A DNA stretch of 64,000 nucleotides. Source: Tricholomella constricta. Lineage: Eukaryota > Basidiomycota > Agaricomycetes > Agaricales > Lyophyllaceae. The notes beneath the pieces were generated by a model that was given only the letters and a program-made list of their open reading frames with translations, did not search any database and had not been told where the DNA came from. Positions 10,109 to 20,675 of the stretch are shown here, one piece after another. How positions within the stretch are numbered: the first letter of the stretch is position 1; each line of letters starts with the position of its first letter. The stretch lies in the NCBI GenBank assembly GCA_013368375.1, contig JAACJP010000034.1, positions 1-64,000 on the forward strand, written 5' to 3'. A program made the translations under genes and the position numbers.

Positions 10109-11974
10109 GTTTATGTCAGTGCCTTTAAAATTTCTGGGAGATGAGGAGGAGGAGGAGAAGGAGATTGGAACTTTCGCTTTTGATCAGGCAAGCGGAAATC
10201 TCGCGAAGGAAGCGGAACGTGCTCGAAGAGTAGCGTCACGTGCTGGGATTTCGGGGTTATCAGCTGAGTTTGAATACCTTGCTTTTAAGAACCTGCAAAT
10301 TTTTCTTTCTACACGCGATTCCTTTCCATCCTCGTTTGCGCTGTGGCCATGCTCTCGAATGTGAGTAGAGACTTTTTAATTCCCCTATGCCATCCTGCAG
10401 TGATGATCCAAGATATACCATACTTTACCACATTCTTAAAACACTATGTGGAACACTTTATCGATTTCAGCCTTGTCTGATCCTTTACCCCTCCTTCCTC
10501 CTTCGATCCGTTCTGTGCTCTTACTGATTTTCATTTCTCCAGGCTTATGTATTTTTTGTGTCTCTGAGACCGTGGGGCACTTGACTGGGTGAGCATCCAT
10601 TTCCAACTCGCTACCTTTCTTGTTTCCGCTTCTTGCTTCTGCGGCATTTTTTTCTTTACCTGATGATATCTTTCGATGGGCGGACACGAATGCACCCCTG
10701 CTCATACCAAAGTCTCCCGGTGTACAATGTGGAGGCGGGTGGGGGTGCTTGCTGAAACGCATCGAGCACCTGATCTTTTTTTCATCATCGATTTATCGCC
10801 GTTTTTGTCATGCGTGCCTAAAACAAAAGCTAATCGATGCTCTTCAGTTTAGTTGTCACGTTTTGGGGATGTTTTACATCTCTTTCTTTGGCTTCTCGCC
10901 TCTCCGAGGTGCTTTCTGAGGTGGCTCCGCAATGTCCCACTTCCTGGTGATACTTCTATGGCTCCGCCTCTGGGTGATCTCTCGTGTCCCCATCTGCAGG
11001 TGTACTTTTTCATGGCCCCGTCACGTCACTTCAGGGTACTGTTCTCACGTTTGCTCTTCGGAGCTGACCACGGCAATTCTTCGTCACGGCCACGCGGTAC
11101 ATTATCTTCAGGTGATCTTTTGCGATCCTTTCTCTCGCACGTAATTTGGGCGATTGTCTACCATTTTCGCACGTGCATCCGTTGATAAAGGCTCAACAAT
11201 ATCCACACATCGTGTACCACTACATTACACTTCACAATTACCGCCGCTTGTCATGCACCTACTACCTTCTATTATTTGTCGCCGCCCCTCTGGGTGCACA
11301 TCTTGGGTCCATAATGACCATCTGCCGTGCCGTATCACGACGTCTTTCCGCTGCTTAAGCTCGTTTGAGGCGACCTTCATTGGCTTCGTTACGTGAACTC
11401 ATCGCAAAGACCGTCGGACGCATCGAGCCGTATCGCGACATCTTTCGCGATCCGGTAATCCCTGCGTGTCCCTTGTCGAGGCGACCCTACTGAGTATTCA
11501 CAATTTGTCCACATCTCGGTGTTAAACGCGTCGCCATCCATCATCATTTTCTTTGTACTGACCTCCGGAAGATCCAGAACTTGTCGCGTCCCTGGACCCG
11601 TCGCGCCTATCCGATTGACCACCCACGGGTTACGAGAATTTCCTTCCGTTCGCCTCCGTCTCATCGTCGGGCCTCTCTAATCAATCACCGGAAAGGTTGT
11701 TCAAAGTACTCGCGCTCGGATGACCTGCCCGTCACGGCCCTTGGTTCGTCGAGGTTTAGACTCTCCCACCTGGACCTACCTCGGGTGTCATTTGGCCCTC
11801 TCTGTCCTCTTCTGAGTTTTACGACTTCTCTCGCCGAATTTTCGGGTGACCGAACTTCCTCTGTCCGCGGCCCCATCTGAGTCTTCCCCGCGTCTGGTTG
11901 CTGGGTGAGCTCCATGCCAGCCTTCTGGTCGTTCAGCTCGCAGAGCGCTCGAGGTTCTCTTTCCTCCTACGTGT
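10109..11974. other. 1.9 kb gene-free, pyrimidine-rich region
   Basis: No credible exon chain on either strand; frames are short and overlapping. Strand composition is C/T-rich over much of 10400-11900. Two words, CGTATC(A/G)CGAC(G/A)TCTTTC and GAGGCGACC, recur at 11331-11376 and 11430-11485. A stretch near 11778-11880 (CTCGGGTGT..., ...TTTTCGGGTGACC) resembles the 12.0/13.2/13.4 kb repeat family and may be an older copy. Confidence 0.4.
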
Positions 11975-12210
11975 TTGGGGGACGTGGAGGTTACATCAGA
12001 ATTTTCCTCCCGATCTGCGGTTTATCTTCGGGTGTACTTTCCGTCCTGCTGCGTTGTCGTCCACATTCGCCGAGGATCTCTCTCGCTCGGGAGAATTTTC
12101 ATACTTTGATGATCGTATACAGGAGCAGCAGATGTACTTGTCCTGTTTATCTGAATCGTTTAAAAAGCTATTCAAATTAACATAAACAGCGTATCGCGAA
12201 AAAGCAAGGG
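11975..12210 (+). repeat. noncoding repeat, copy A
   Basis: Shares ordered blocks with copies B and C: GGGGGACGTGG, CTTCGGGTGT, TTCCGTCCTGCTG, GATCGTATACAGGAGCAGCAG and CGTATCGCGAAAAAGCA. Copies are well diverged and differ by indels. No coding content. Confidence 0.5.
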
Positions 12211-12299
12211 AAGACACCCAGAGCCATCAAACGCGAACGTGAAGCATGCATGATCCGAGTGTCATGTTCTATTCTAGTCTGTCCCTATTTCAATAGAGT

Positions 12300-12388
12300 C
12301 ATTACGATTGAGACCCACCACTGTCGCAGACTCAGACACATCGAGTACGATCACCACTCTCTTACGCTGTTCACTTGTATTCTCCTAG
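12300..12388 (+). promoter_or_regulatory. conserved upstream / 5' UTR block of duplicated gene, copy 2
   Basis: Matches 5868-5954 in block order (GAGACCCACCACTGTCGCAGAC, GATCACCACT, TCTTACGCT). A GTACGA at 12338 and the CTCCTAG directly before the ATG could bound a 5' UTR intron. Confidence 0.45.
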
Positions 12389-13024
12389 ATGTCGTCAAGC
12401 GAGGTATTCGTCGCTGGCTACTTCACAGATTTCGTTTCCACGCGTGCCGCGATGGCCAGGCTCGGGATCTCCGACTGCGACGTCGGAGACATCCGCCTCC
12501 ACTTCCCCTTGCAGAACTGGCTCGCCGAGAACCACAAACTCGACGTCCTGCCCGCCGTCATCGCCTATCCCCCAGGAGAGTACGACGCCACCGGCGTCCT
12601 TTTCATGACCCAGTTCAAGGAAGGGTATTGTAACGAGAACCAAGACCCCTTACCGAATGTGCATGAGCGCCCGAGAGATAGGGCGGTGAAGGAGTGGCTC
12701 GTGAATGAGGCGGGCGTGCCGGAATCCCATCTGGTGTGGGTGAAGATGTGGGATTTGGATGCGCTGACGATCCGGGGTTTTGTCCCCAAGAGAAACAACA
12801 TTAAGGGCCCTTCGATTATCAAGGCTGTGACGAAGGAGCAACTGAACGCTTATTTCGATTATAAGAGGGATGTGGACCCGGATGCCCTGATGTCGGATTT
12901 TTTGAAGATTTACGATGAGATGGAAAAGCAAAAGCAAGAGCAGAAGCAAAAGGAAGAGGAAGAGGTGGAGCAGGCCCCAGAAGTAGATTTAGATGAAGGA
13001 GGGGAAAGTGAGACCGTTCAATGA
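12389..13024 (+). CDS. undescribed ~211-residue protein, duplicated-gene copy 2
   Basis: A single-exon frame starting right after CTCCTAG. It is paralogous to 5955-6575 along most of its length, with conserved VFVAGYF, QNWLAEN, TGVLFMTQF, EGYCNEN, DPLPNVHE, VKEWLV, EAGVPESHLVWV and KRNN segments. The C-terminal tail differs: Lys/Gln/Glu-rich and then acidic, instead of pure Lys-Glu repeats. No signal peptide, membrane segment or known domain was recognised. The same codon positions are kept between the copies, which supports a real protein. Its flanks carry the three-copy noncoding repeat (11975, 13190, 13430). Confidence 0.7.
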   Translation: MSSSEVFVAGYFTDFVSTRAAMARLGISDCDVGDIRLHFPLQNWLAENHKLDVLPAVIAYPPGEYDATGVLFMTQFKEGYCNENQDPLPNVHERPRDRAVKEWLVNEAGVPESHLVWVKMWDLDALTIRGFVPKRNNIKGPSIIKAVTKEQLNAYFDYKRDVDPDALMSDFLKIYDEMEKQKQEQKQKEEEEVEQAPEVDLDEGGESETVQ

Positions 13025-13189
13025 GCCAAGCGTTGCTGTTCAAACGTTCATCATCAGTCGAAACGAAGTAAATGGGCGAAACAACAGGAAGGAGGGTGGA
13101 TCGTCTGTATATGCATGTAATAATTCCCTACCGTGATAGAACATGTTATTTAAGCCATATAAGCCTACCTGATTCAGAGGCACTGCTAC

Positions 13190-13390
13190 GCGCCCGGGGG
13201 ACGTGGGGGCTACGAGCCGCATTCATCCTCGGGTGTGCTCTCCGTCCCGCTGTGTCAATGCCCGTCGCCGTTCGCGTTCGCCGGGGACCTTTGACTCCTC
13301 CGCCTTGCTCGGGCAATTTTTACATGATCGTATACAGGAGGAGCAGCTGTAATTGTATAGTTTATCGTTTATACAGCAGTCCAACGTGAC
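13190..13390 (+). repeat. noncoding repeat, copy B
   Basis: Shares GGGGGACGTGG, CCTCGGGTGTGCTCTCCGTCC, a CGTTCGCCGGGG block and GATCGTATACAGGAGGAGCAG with copy A, then ends in CAGTCCAACG as copy C does. Confidence 0.5.
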
Positions 13391-13429
13391 CTCGAACGAT
13401 CGTCGTCAAATCCATCCGTTCATTGAGCT

Positions 13430-13680
13430 GCTTTTCATCTTCGGGTGTTTTCTTTGTCCCACTAGGTCCCACTGCGTCAACATCGCTCGCGTAGGGGTGA
13501 ATATTTTATACTTGATAATCGTCATCGTTTATCGTAAATCGTATACAGGAGCAAGTAGCTGTACTTGTACTCGTACAGTGTATCGTTATCGTTACCGTTA
13601 AAACAGCATTCCAACGACAACAACGTCCTTTTTTTTTTTAAAAAAAAAAAAAAGCATATCGCGAAAAAGCACAATGGCAA
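13430..13680 (+). repeat. noncoding repeat, copy C
   Basis: Shares ATCTTCGGGTGT, CACTGCGTCAACATCGC, CGTATACAGGAGCA, TGTACTTGT, CATTCCAACG and ATATCGCGAAAAAGCA with the other copies. It contains extra TATCGTTATCG-like expansions and a T10A14 tract near its end. Confidence 0.5.
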
Positions 13681-13827
13681 TCGCAATCGCGAATTCACTT
13701 CAATTCGAGTTCATTGCACGATCCTGCAAGTTGGCGCAGGGGTATAGTACAGGAGCAGAGAGGAGTGATCAGCGCTGCGCGTTGCCTAGAGAATGAAAGA
13801 GAGAGGGTGGGGGATGAAGGGCTCTAC

Positions 13828-15595
13828 TCACGAGAGCCCCTCCCAGAGCGCGAGCCCCGCAAAGAACGCGCCGAGCGAGACGAGCGCGGCGGCGTACACG
13901 ACTGCGGGGATGCCGATGCGCGGGAGGAGCAGCGGTGTGTGGAGCAGCGCCAGCGCGGTGTGTACGGCCCAGCACACCGGGGCGAGGATCGACAGGGGAA
14001 GGTCTGAGCGCGGCGCGGGCGATTGCTGTGGGGGAGATTTTGAGAGGGAGAGGGAGAGGGAGGGGGGAAGGGAGAAGAAGGAGAGGGGGGCGATGGTGGA
14101 GCGGAGGTAGGCTTGGGAGAGGAGGAGGGTGAGGCCGAGGGTTAGGAGGAGGACGTTGATGCGTTGGAGGCAGGATAAAAAGACCGGAATGCGCTGTGTG
14201 AGGGAGCGGGTTAGTTGGTGATAAGAGAAGGGAAACGCCGTCGCTACTCTGCGTCCGCGTGGAGAGGAAACAGATGCGAAGACGAGGAAACGAACGTACA
14301 ATAACCGCCACTCCATACGCCTGCTCCATCTCCTCCCGTGCACGGATAGCCAGCAGCTCCTGTAGGTCGTCCTCCACCTGCATCCTCAGCGCACTCCCCT
14401 CTGCTCCATTCCCGTTTCCCGCGTCCGTGTTCTTCGAAAGCAGCGGCTGACGTTCCCCAACCTCCTCCTCTTCCTCGCTGAACGGCTGCGACCGCGCCCG
14501 ATCATACACATCATCCTCCTCCTCGCGCTCAAACAGCTCTACCGCACTCTGTCCCTGGCCGCCCTGCCCCGACGCATCACCTCTGCCTCCCCACCCCATC
14601 ATGATCGTCGCCTGTGGACTCGGCGAGCCTGACCTGGAGCCCGCTCCTGCTTCCAGGGGAGTGAGCACCCTCGTCTCGGGCTTGTGCCCACCCGCCCGCG
14701 CCTCGGTGTCGGGGTGGCCGTCGTCGTCGGTGCGGCGGACGGAGACGAGCACGTCGCGGTACAGCGCACGCGCGGCGAAGCCCTGGCGGATGGCGACGAG
14801 GGCCTCGGCGGCGGCGCAGCCGAGTGCGAGCCACCACACGCGCCGGAAGGAGAAGTGGTGTGTTGTCGGGCGGGCGGGTGTGTGCTGTGCGACGAGGAGG
14901 AGCGGCAGCGCCGAGAGCTGGAGGACGAGGGTGAGAAGGGAGTGGGTGGCTGTTGCGAAGAGGGTTGGAAAAATAGATGTGCCGGCGAAGAGGGCGAAAA
15001 TGGGACCGCGGAGGAGGTGGCCGAGGGAAAAGAGGGCGGAAGAAGTGAGCAGCTCTGGGAGAGGGTGTGGAAGGTAGGGTGCCGACGGATAAGGCGAGGG
15101 CTGTTTTATTGGATATAGGAGTGTCGGCAGAGCGGCGAGAAGAGCAAAGGACAGCAGGAATGTTAGTGGCACCAGCGTGTATAGCAGGACCAGGCGGCGA
15201 TATGAACCTGTGTCATATTAGATCGTATGAACGTAGCCCAGTGGCTTGTACATGCCTCGATAAAGCCCGTGCTCCTCGAGTTCTTCGTCCAACTCCCATT
15301 CCGCCTCCTCCGAGTCTTCATCATCGTCACCGTCCCGCAGCGGTGCGCCTGCCGTATACCGCTCGGTATTGGGAAACTCCATGATCATACGGCCCTCGGG
15401 GACGACGTCCAATAGGGTGCCACTATCTGAGCGGCGAAGGCGTTCTGGGCTCGATGAGAGGCTACCACGAGAAAGTCCAAAGACGTCGACAGAGCTTGTC
15501 GACCTCGATCCGTAAGTGCATGCAGACTGTGAGACACGCTCATGACGGCGACGATGATCGGCAGCCACGCTGCCAAAAACGACATTTATTCCCAT
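13828..15595 (-). CDS. multi-pass membrane protein of unknown function
   Basis: Three exons (15595-15256, 15207-14300, 14193-13828) give 537 residues in phase. The N-terminus (about 110 residues) is Ser- then Asp/Glu-rich and presumably cytosolic. Then come at least four hydrophobic helices (YTLVPLTFLLSFALLAAL; SALFSLGHLLRGPIFALF; SLLTLVLQLSALPLLLVA; VWWLALGCAAAEALVAI), a long acidic soluble loop, and three or four more helices near the C-terminus. Intron 1 has to use a GC donor (minus-strand GCATGT at 15255). A possible extra splice at the last codon (GTGAGT at 13831) would change only the tail. The family is not recognised; a vacuolar or ER transporter-like protein is a guess. Confidence 0.6.
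15208..15255 (-). other. GC-AG intron in the membrane-protein gene
   Basis: Exon 1 ends TAT CGA G at 15256 and exon 2 begins GT TCA TAT CGC at 15207 after an ACAG. The only nearby GT donor is in the wrong phase. A GCATGT donor gives an in-phase 48-nt intron. Confidence 0.5.
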
Positions 15596-16213
15596 TTAGC
15601 GTCAGCCGGAGAGAGGGGGAGAGAAGTGGAAGGGTGGGAGCTCGGTGAGAGACTTGTATTTGTGTGGACGTAAGGTGAAGAAGAAGACTGTCTGATCCAT
15701 AGCAAATCCTCTACGAAACACGCTTGCCGGCCGGAATTGACAGACATCCTACTAAACCACTCACTTTGAGGATTTTCTACCGTAACCAGGCCCAATTCTC
15801 AAAGGCCTCGCTGCTCAAGTTAAGTTAAACTGCAGCTTGGTCTCGGTTCGACGTGCGCTTCCACCACACCGCAATGTCGAGGCTCGGGAACCAGAACTCT
15901 CCTTGGATAGAGGCGAATGCATGGCGTGGGGAGCACAGCGGCTGAAGGTAATATTAAATGGTCACGTACGTTCATTCAACTGAGAAAGAAGCCGTTCAAG
16001 AAGCAGATGGTTTCTTCTCCTTGTTCTTTTTCGGGACCTACTAATACATCTATCCATCCGTCCATCCTCGATCGGCCAGTTTTAAATTCAACGCCCTCTG
16101 CCGATTCGTTGGTAGATATACAAGATAAGATATAGTGATCAGACTCAAATAGCACAACGATAGTATTACAACCGAGAGAGAATTGGCTGGCCCTCCCTGG
16201 GCTTTTCTCATTG
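15596..16213. other. intergenic
   Basis: No supported gene. It holds the promoter side of the membrane-protein gene and the 3' flank of the GH115 gene. Confidence 0.5.
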
Positions 16214-19200
16214 TTACCGGATGACGACGCTCTCCGGCGGCCCAAGGTAGCTAGGCTGCACCCCACCAGTATCTGCAATATTTCAGCACATCAGCGGGGG
16301 CCGGTGCAAAGAAAACACGGTAGTAGTAGTACGCACTGATGACGATCTTCTGCAACACCACAGTCGGCTCCATCGCCGAAATCTGCACATACCAACGCAT
16401 GAGCCTTCGAAAACGAACAACCCCATATATGTGACATACCTTGAGCGTATGTTTCCCCGGGCTCACACCCCCAAACCTCGTAACAACGCTCACCACTCCA
16501 TTCGCCACGAACCCATCCGGGCCGCCCCAGCCCGCAGGCAGTCCACCAGGCGCAGGCCGCGGGATGAACTGCTGCGTCTGCGCGGCGCCCCCATCGAGCT
16601 GCACGGCAAAAGCAAGAGGCCGGTCCTTCTCGCCTGCGTTCCAGGAGGGCGCGGCGTACGTCGTGACGGTGATGTTCCCGCTGTTGGCAATGGTGTTGAA
16701 GGCGTAGAAATCGTACTCGCTGCCAGAAGGTAAAAGGTAGGAGATGAGCCTTCAGGAAGGAAAAGAAGAGAGCGGAGAGGGAGCGGTACTGACAGAGAGG
16801 GCCCGGCGCCGGCTGGGAAGCTGGCCTCGTCGTTTCCGAGGCGCGGGAAGGTCGAGACGCCCGATAGGGTACGCCCGTACCCCGGGAGCTCCTTCCATGC
16901 GACGCCGTTGACGGGCGTGTTGCGCGTTGCGTGGGCGGCTTCCATCGAGATCGCACCGCTGCCCTCCACAAAGCCTTTGGAAAAAATAAGATAAAAACAA
17001 AAGTCAGCGTCACGAAAAGGTATAACCGGAGAGGGCGTGCGTGCACCCGACAAACCTTTAAAGTCTCCGGGAAGATTATGTTTAGTCGCGGTGAATACGA
17101 CGTTGACACGCAGAGGCGGCTGCTTCGCGGCCGTCGCTGTGAACGTGATAGTCGCCATGTTCGCACCGTCGCTGAGCTGGCTCCAATCCCTCACGCTCGC
17201 AAACACTCGCTGCTCCGGTGATTTGGGCGAGATGGATCCCTGCGCAGGGGACAGGACGAGCCACGGCTCCGAGGACGTCGCAGTAAAAGTGAACGGTACG
17301 GGGCCGCCGGCACCGACGTCGATGTAGCGGTTGCCGAAGGGTGAGAAGGGGTCGAGGGAGAGGGAGGGCGGGGGACAGTTGTATCCCTGCGCGCATTGGT
17401 TCGAGTTGTCCCCAGGCCTAGATGGGATTTGAACATGGATGTAAAAGGGAATAGAAATTTGGGATTACCATGCACCGAGGGTACCTTCGGGGACGATACG
17501 CATGACGCCTGCTAGGGCTTGCTTTCGAGCTTGAACGCGGTTGACAGCGGGCATCCTAAACAAATTTGTGTAAGCAACATAATGAAAGCATTGATCTCCG
17601 GAAAAGCGTTTACGTGTTGGTCATGGGCTGTTGCCAATAGTAGTATCCGAGATCTGAGCGAGGAGAGTCAGCGAGAGCTTTTAAAGAGCTATGAAACCAG
17701 CCTACGTGTTTGGTCCATCATGCTATTGCGTTTCAAAGCCTTTAGTTACGATGAGAGCAAGAATGTACTGAGCTACATACTGGTTCCATTTTCCTAGATC
17801 ATGGGAATCTATCATCAGCGGCACTTTGGGGTGTGGTGAAGATTGCTCACCATCGAGTAAACTATGGTACTGATCCTCGAGGTCAAAGTCTTGTTCGAAA
17901 TACTTCTCAGCCTGGTCCGCCAAAGCGTTTGTGCTTAGCTGCAAGCTTTATTTGTAAGCTTGCCTTCGATAATCTCGCTGTAACTTACCCTGGCCTGGGA
18001 TGCCCTCATGTTGTTCATACCAGCGGTGACAAGCTAAGGTACACGCCGGCCGATCAACTTCTCGCTCTTTCAGTTTGTGCTTGCAGGATCGCACTTACGA
18101 TATTGGCTATGTTCGCGCTCGCCAAGACGGGGTGATGAACAAGTTGGAAGAAAGCGGGTTTCGTGCTGGCTGAAAGGCTGTTGTAGACCTTGGTCGATAC
18201 ATCCTTGAGGGTGGCCCACGACGCCAGAACACTCTCGGCTCTGGAAAGTGTCCCTAAGTTGAGTGGGCTCCCGGAGGAACAGGTTTTGTGAAACACGTAC
18301 TCTCTGTAATTGATCAAACTGTACGTTGTGGTGTTCAGGAGCTCAGGTTTCCTTCTCGCATTGAACCGCGTCAGATTCCCGAGGATGTCAACAAGGGTGT
18401 TCGCAACTGTTGGGGATACGGCAAACTCGCGCTGAGCCCAGCTGGAAACGTATGTGTTGAGGTTGTCGGGGGACCAGCGCGTGGCGTTCCAGCCAAGACT
18501 GATGAAGAACTCCGTCTCGCGCTCGTAGGGTTTGAGATCTCCGACGTTCAGAATCCAGAGGCGCGTCGCCTCGCGATCGACGGCGATTGACATTTGTTCA
18601 TAAATCTGGAAAATGGGTAAGGGTGGTTAGAGATGTATCTTGGCGATCCTCGTACTTTGGGGATTTGGCTGGACTGGTTGGAGGTCAGTTTCAACGGACG
18701 TTCCGAGGAGCGAAACACTTACTGTAATCCACTTGTAGTCGCGGGGGTCGCCGACCTATCAAGGGAAAATTCAGCTACTTGCGTCGCGTTGGGCAAACAG
18801 TGAAACGTACATAGTCAACCTATAAGGGACGCCGAGTTAGTACACACAGTTTTGTAATCTTAATGACTGATACTCACATGATAGTAAACTCCAGCGCCCC
18901 CAGACCGACTGCGTTCCGATGCAAGTGGGAATCGGCGGATGTTGCCCCAGCTAAGGAGTAGACATTATTGAAACCGAAAAGATCAGAAGGAAAAGTCTAC
19001 ACACTTGTCGTCCGCCCATAAAAGGGTAACATAATCGGGCACCTTCATACCAGCATCGTAGTAGCCCTCGACTTCCTTATCTGTTTAGTTCGTTTAGAAG
19101 TCGCAACTAAACCAAGGCATAAAAGGGAGAACGAACAAAGAGTCCAGATCTGAGGAATGCTCTCGATGTCGGTGCCATAAACGCTCTTAAGGATGTCTGC

Positions 19201-20675
19201 CTGGTCAGCAACGACCTGTTGGAGAAGCTGGATGTTCGTTTCCTCCGAAAGAGGCACTAAACGACGATAAGCCCCCAACACTAACTGTGAAAGGAGATCA
19301 AACGTACAATCTCCGAAGCCACGCATGCCGAGCGTATACACGGACTCGAAGGGCTTGGCGCGCTGTGCGCCGGCCAGCCAGTAGTCCTTGATATTTTGTG
19401 TGTTTCCAACGTAATCCCAGGTGCCCTTTCCGTAGAGGCTGAACTCGTTGGGGGTAGAGCGCATCATGGGTTCTTGGTGACTTTCAGAATGGTATAAATT
19501 CATTTTCATTACAGGGGTGTGCAAAGACGAACCTTGTTCCCATTACAACACCATACATATCGGCAAGGAACTGATTTTGGTTATCATCGATTGCAAAGGC
19601 ACTGTCCGTATAAGTAAAGGAAATAAGTATTTAACTATGAATTGCATAGTGCAGGACGCGCACCTTCCCCACATTGCTATCACCCCATCCAATGTCAGCC
19701 CAGTCACGAGTGACCATCAGAGGAGGAAAGACTTACCAGGCCAAAGGTAATTCGCCTTGATGCGCAGCATCAGCTCGAACCTTGACGAAAGATCAGATTT
19801 AAATGTACTTCGGAGGGCTGGCGGGAAGCTTACAATTTCGTATAAAACAAATGGTTAAACGGAGAACCCAGCGGCGAAGTGGTCGTTCCATTGGTGAATT
19901 TCTCCAGCGCCCACGACTGCAACGCGGGCTGCTCGTCGTTTATGAAGATACCGCGATATTTGACAGTCGGAGAGCCATGCGAACACCCGTTCGCTGTCAC
20001 AAATAACTCGGAGCGCTTCACGGTAGGGACGTCAGCCCACCTGGATATTTTAAGAGCGCGGTCCGGGTGCATCAGTGAAGTACACGGTTGAATGTTCAAG
20101 CGCGAAGCCTCACCAATACCAGGGTGAGACACCTGAAAACGCTCATGAGAACTGCTGCACACTCTACGTCGGGAAAAAGAGAAGCACGCACCAAACTGCT
20201 CAGAGTGGTCGTAGAGCGCGAATATCGTCCCGCGCTTGTCCGCTCCGATGATGACATACGCGCGGTCCACGCCAGGAAGGGGATTCGTGACTTCTCGCGC
20301 GAGGAAGGACTCCCATTTGCCCTGGATCGAGGACACGTCGAGCTGTGTCGCGTTAACGACCTGTGCGATAAGGGAAGACTTTCCAAGCGTGCCCACTATG
20401 ATGGGCGTCGATTTGACTGAGGTCGATGCGGTGAAGTTGGTGAGAGCGGGCTTCACGCCGGTCACGCGCTGAATGTCGGCGGCGAAGTTCGAGGCGGCAA
20501 GCTGCACGCCAGGCCAGTCGTCTTCGGATGTGAGGATGGGGGAGGCCTTGCCTTTGCTGACGACGGGGAGGGTGGCTGGAGCGGACTTGAAGACGACACA
20601 CGCATCCTGACCAATCGCGTGGACTCCGGTGAGGAGCGCACACACGCTCGTGGCGAGGATTGTCGCGCGCAACAT
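16214..20675 (-). CDS. secreted GH115 alpha-1,2-glucuronidase (xylan-active)
   Basis: A long, intron-rich minus-strand gene of about 1000 residues. The start at 20675 is chosen because it gives a clean signal peptide (MLRATILATSVCALLTGVHA) before IGQDAC. GH115 landmarks appear in order: the N-terminal domain with YVIIGADKRGTIFALY; GVSPWYWWADVP, rebuilt across two introns near 20042-20190; the NHLFYTKL segment; GTSHQEPMMR-like SHQEPMMRS with FSLYGKGTWDY (about 19380-19480); TLGMRGFGD; VTLLWADDN with WGNIRRFP (about 18920-19060); and the C-terminal GVQPSYLGPPES ending at 16214. The family removes (4-O-methyl)glucuronic acid from xylan. All key blocks read through, so the gene looks intact. Exon boundaries in 17000-19000 are approximate. 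Confidence 0.9.

Larger units (their letters stand above)
13025..13827. other. intergenic region with repeat copies B and C
   Basis: No supported gene. It contains repeat copies B and C and a T10/A14 homopolymer junction at 13629-13653. Confidence 0.5.

Noticed and set aside
5955..13024. Idea that the duplicated genes, phosphatase and FES1 form one functional cluster
   Set aside because: Orientation, intron density and functions differ. FES1 and the phosphatase are conserved single genes, so adjacency alone is not evidence of a system.
13793..15118. Long Arg/Gly-rich plus-strand frames
   Set aside because: Antisense shadows of the GC-rich membrane-protein exons; no independent features.
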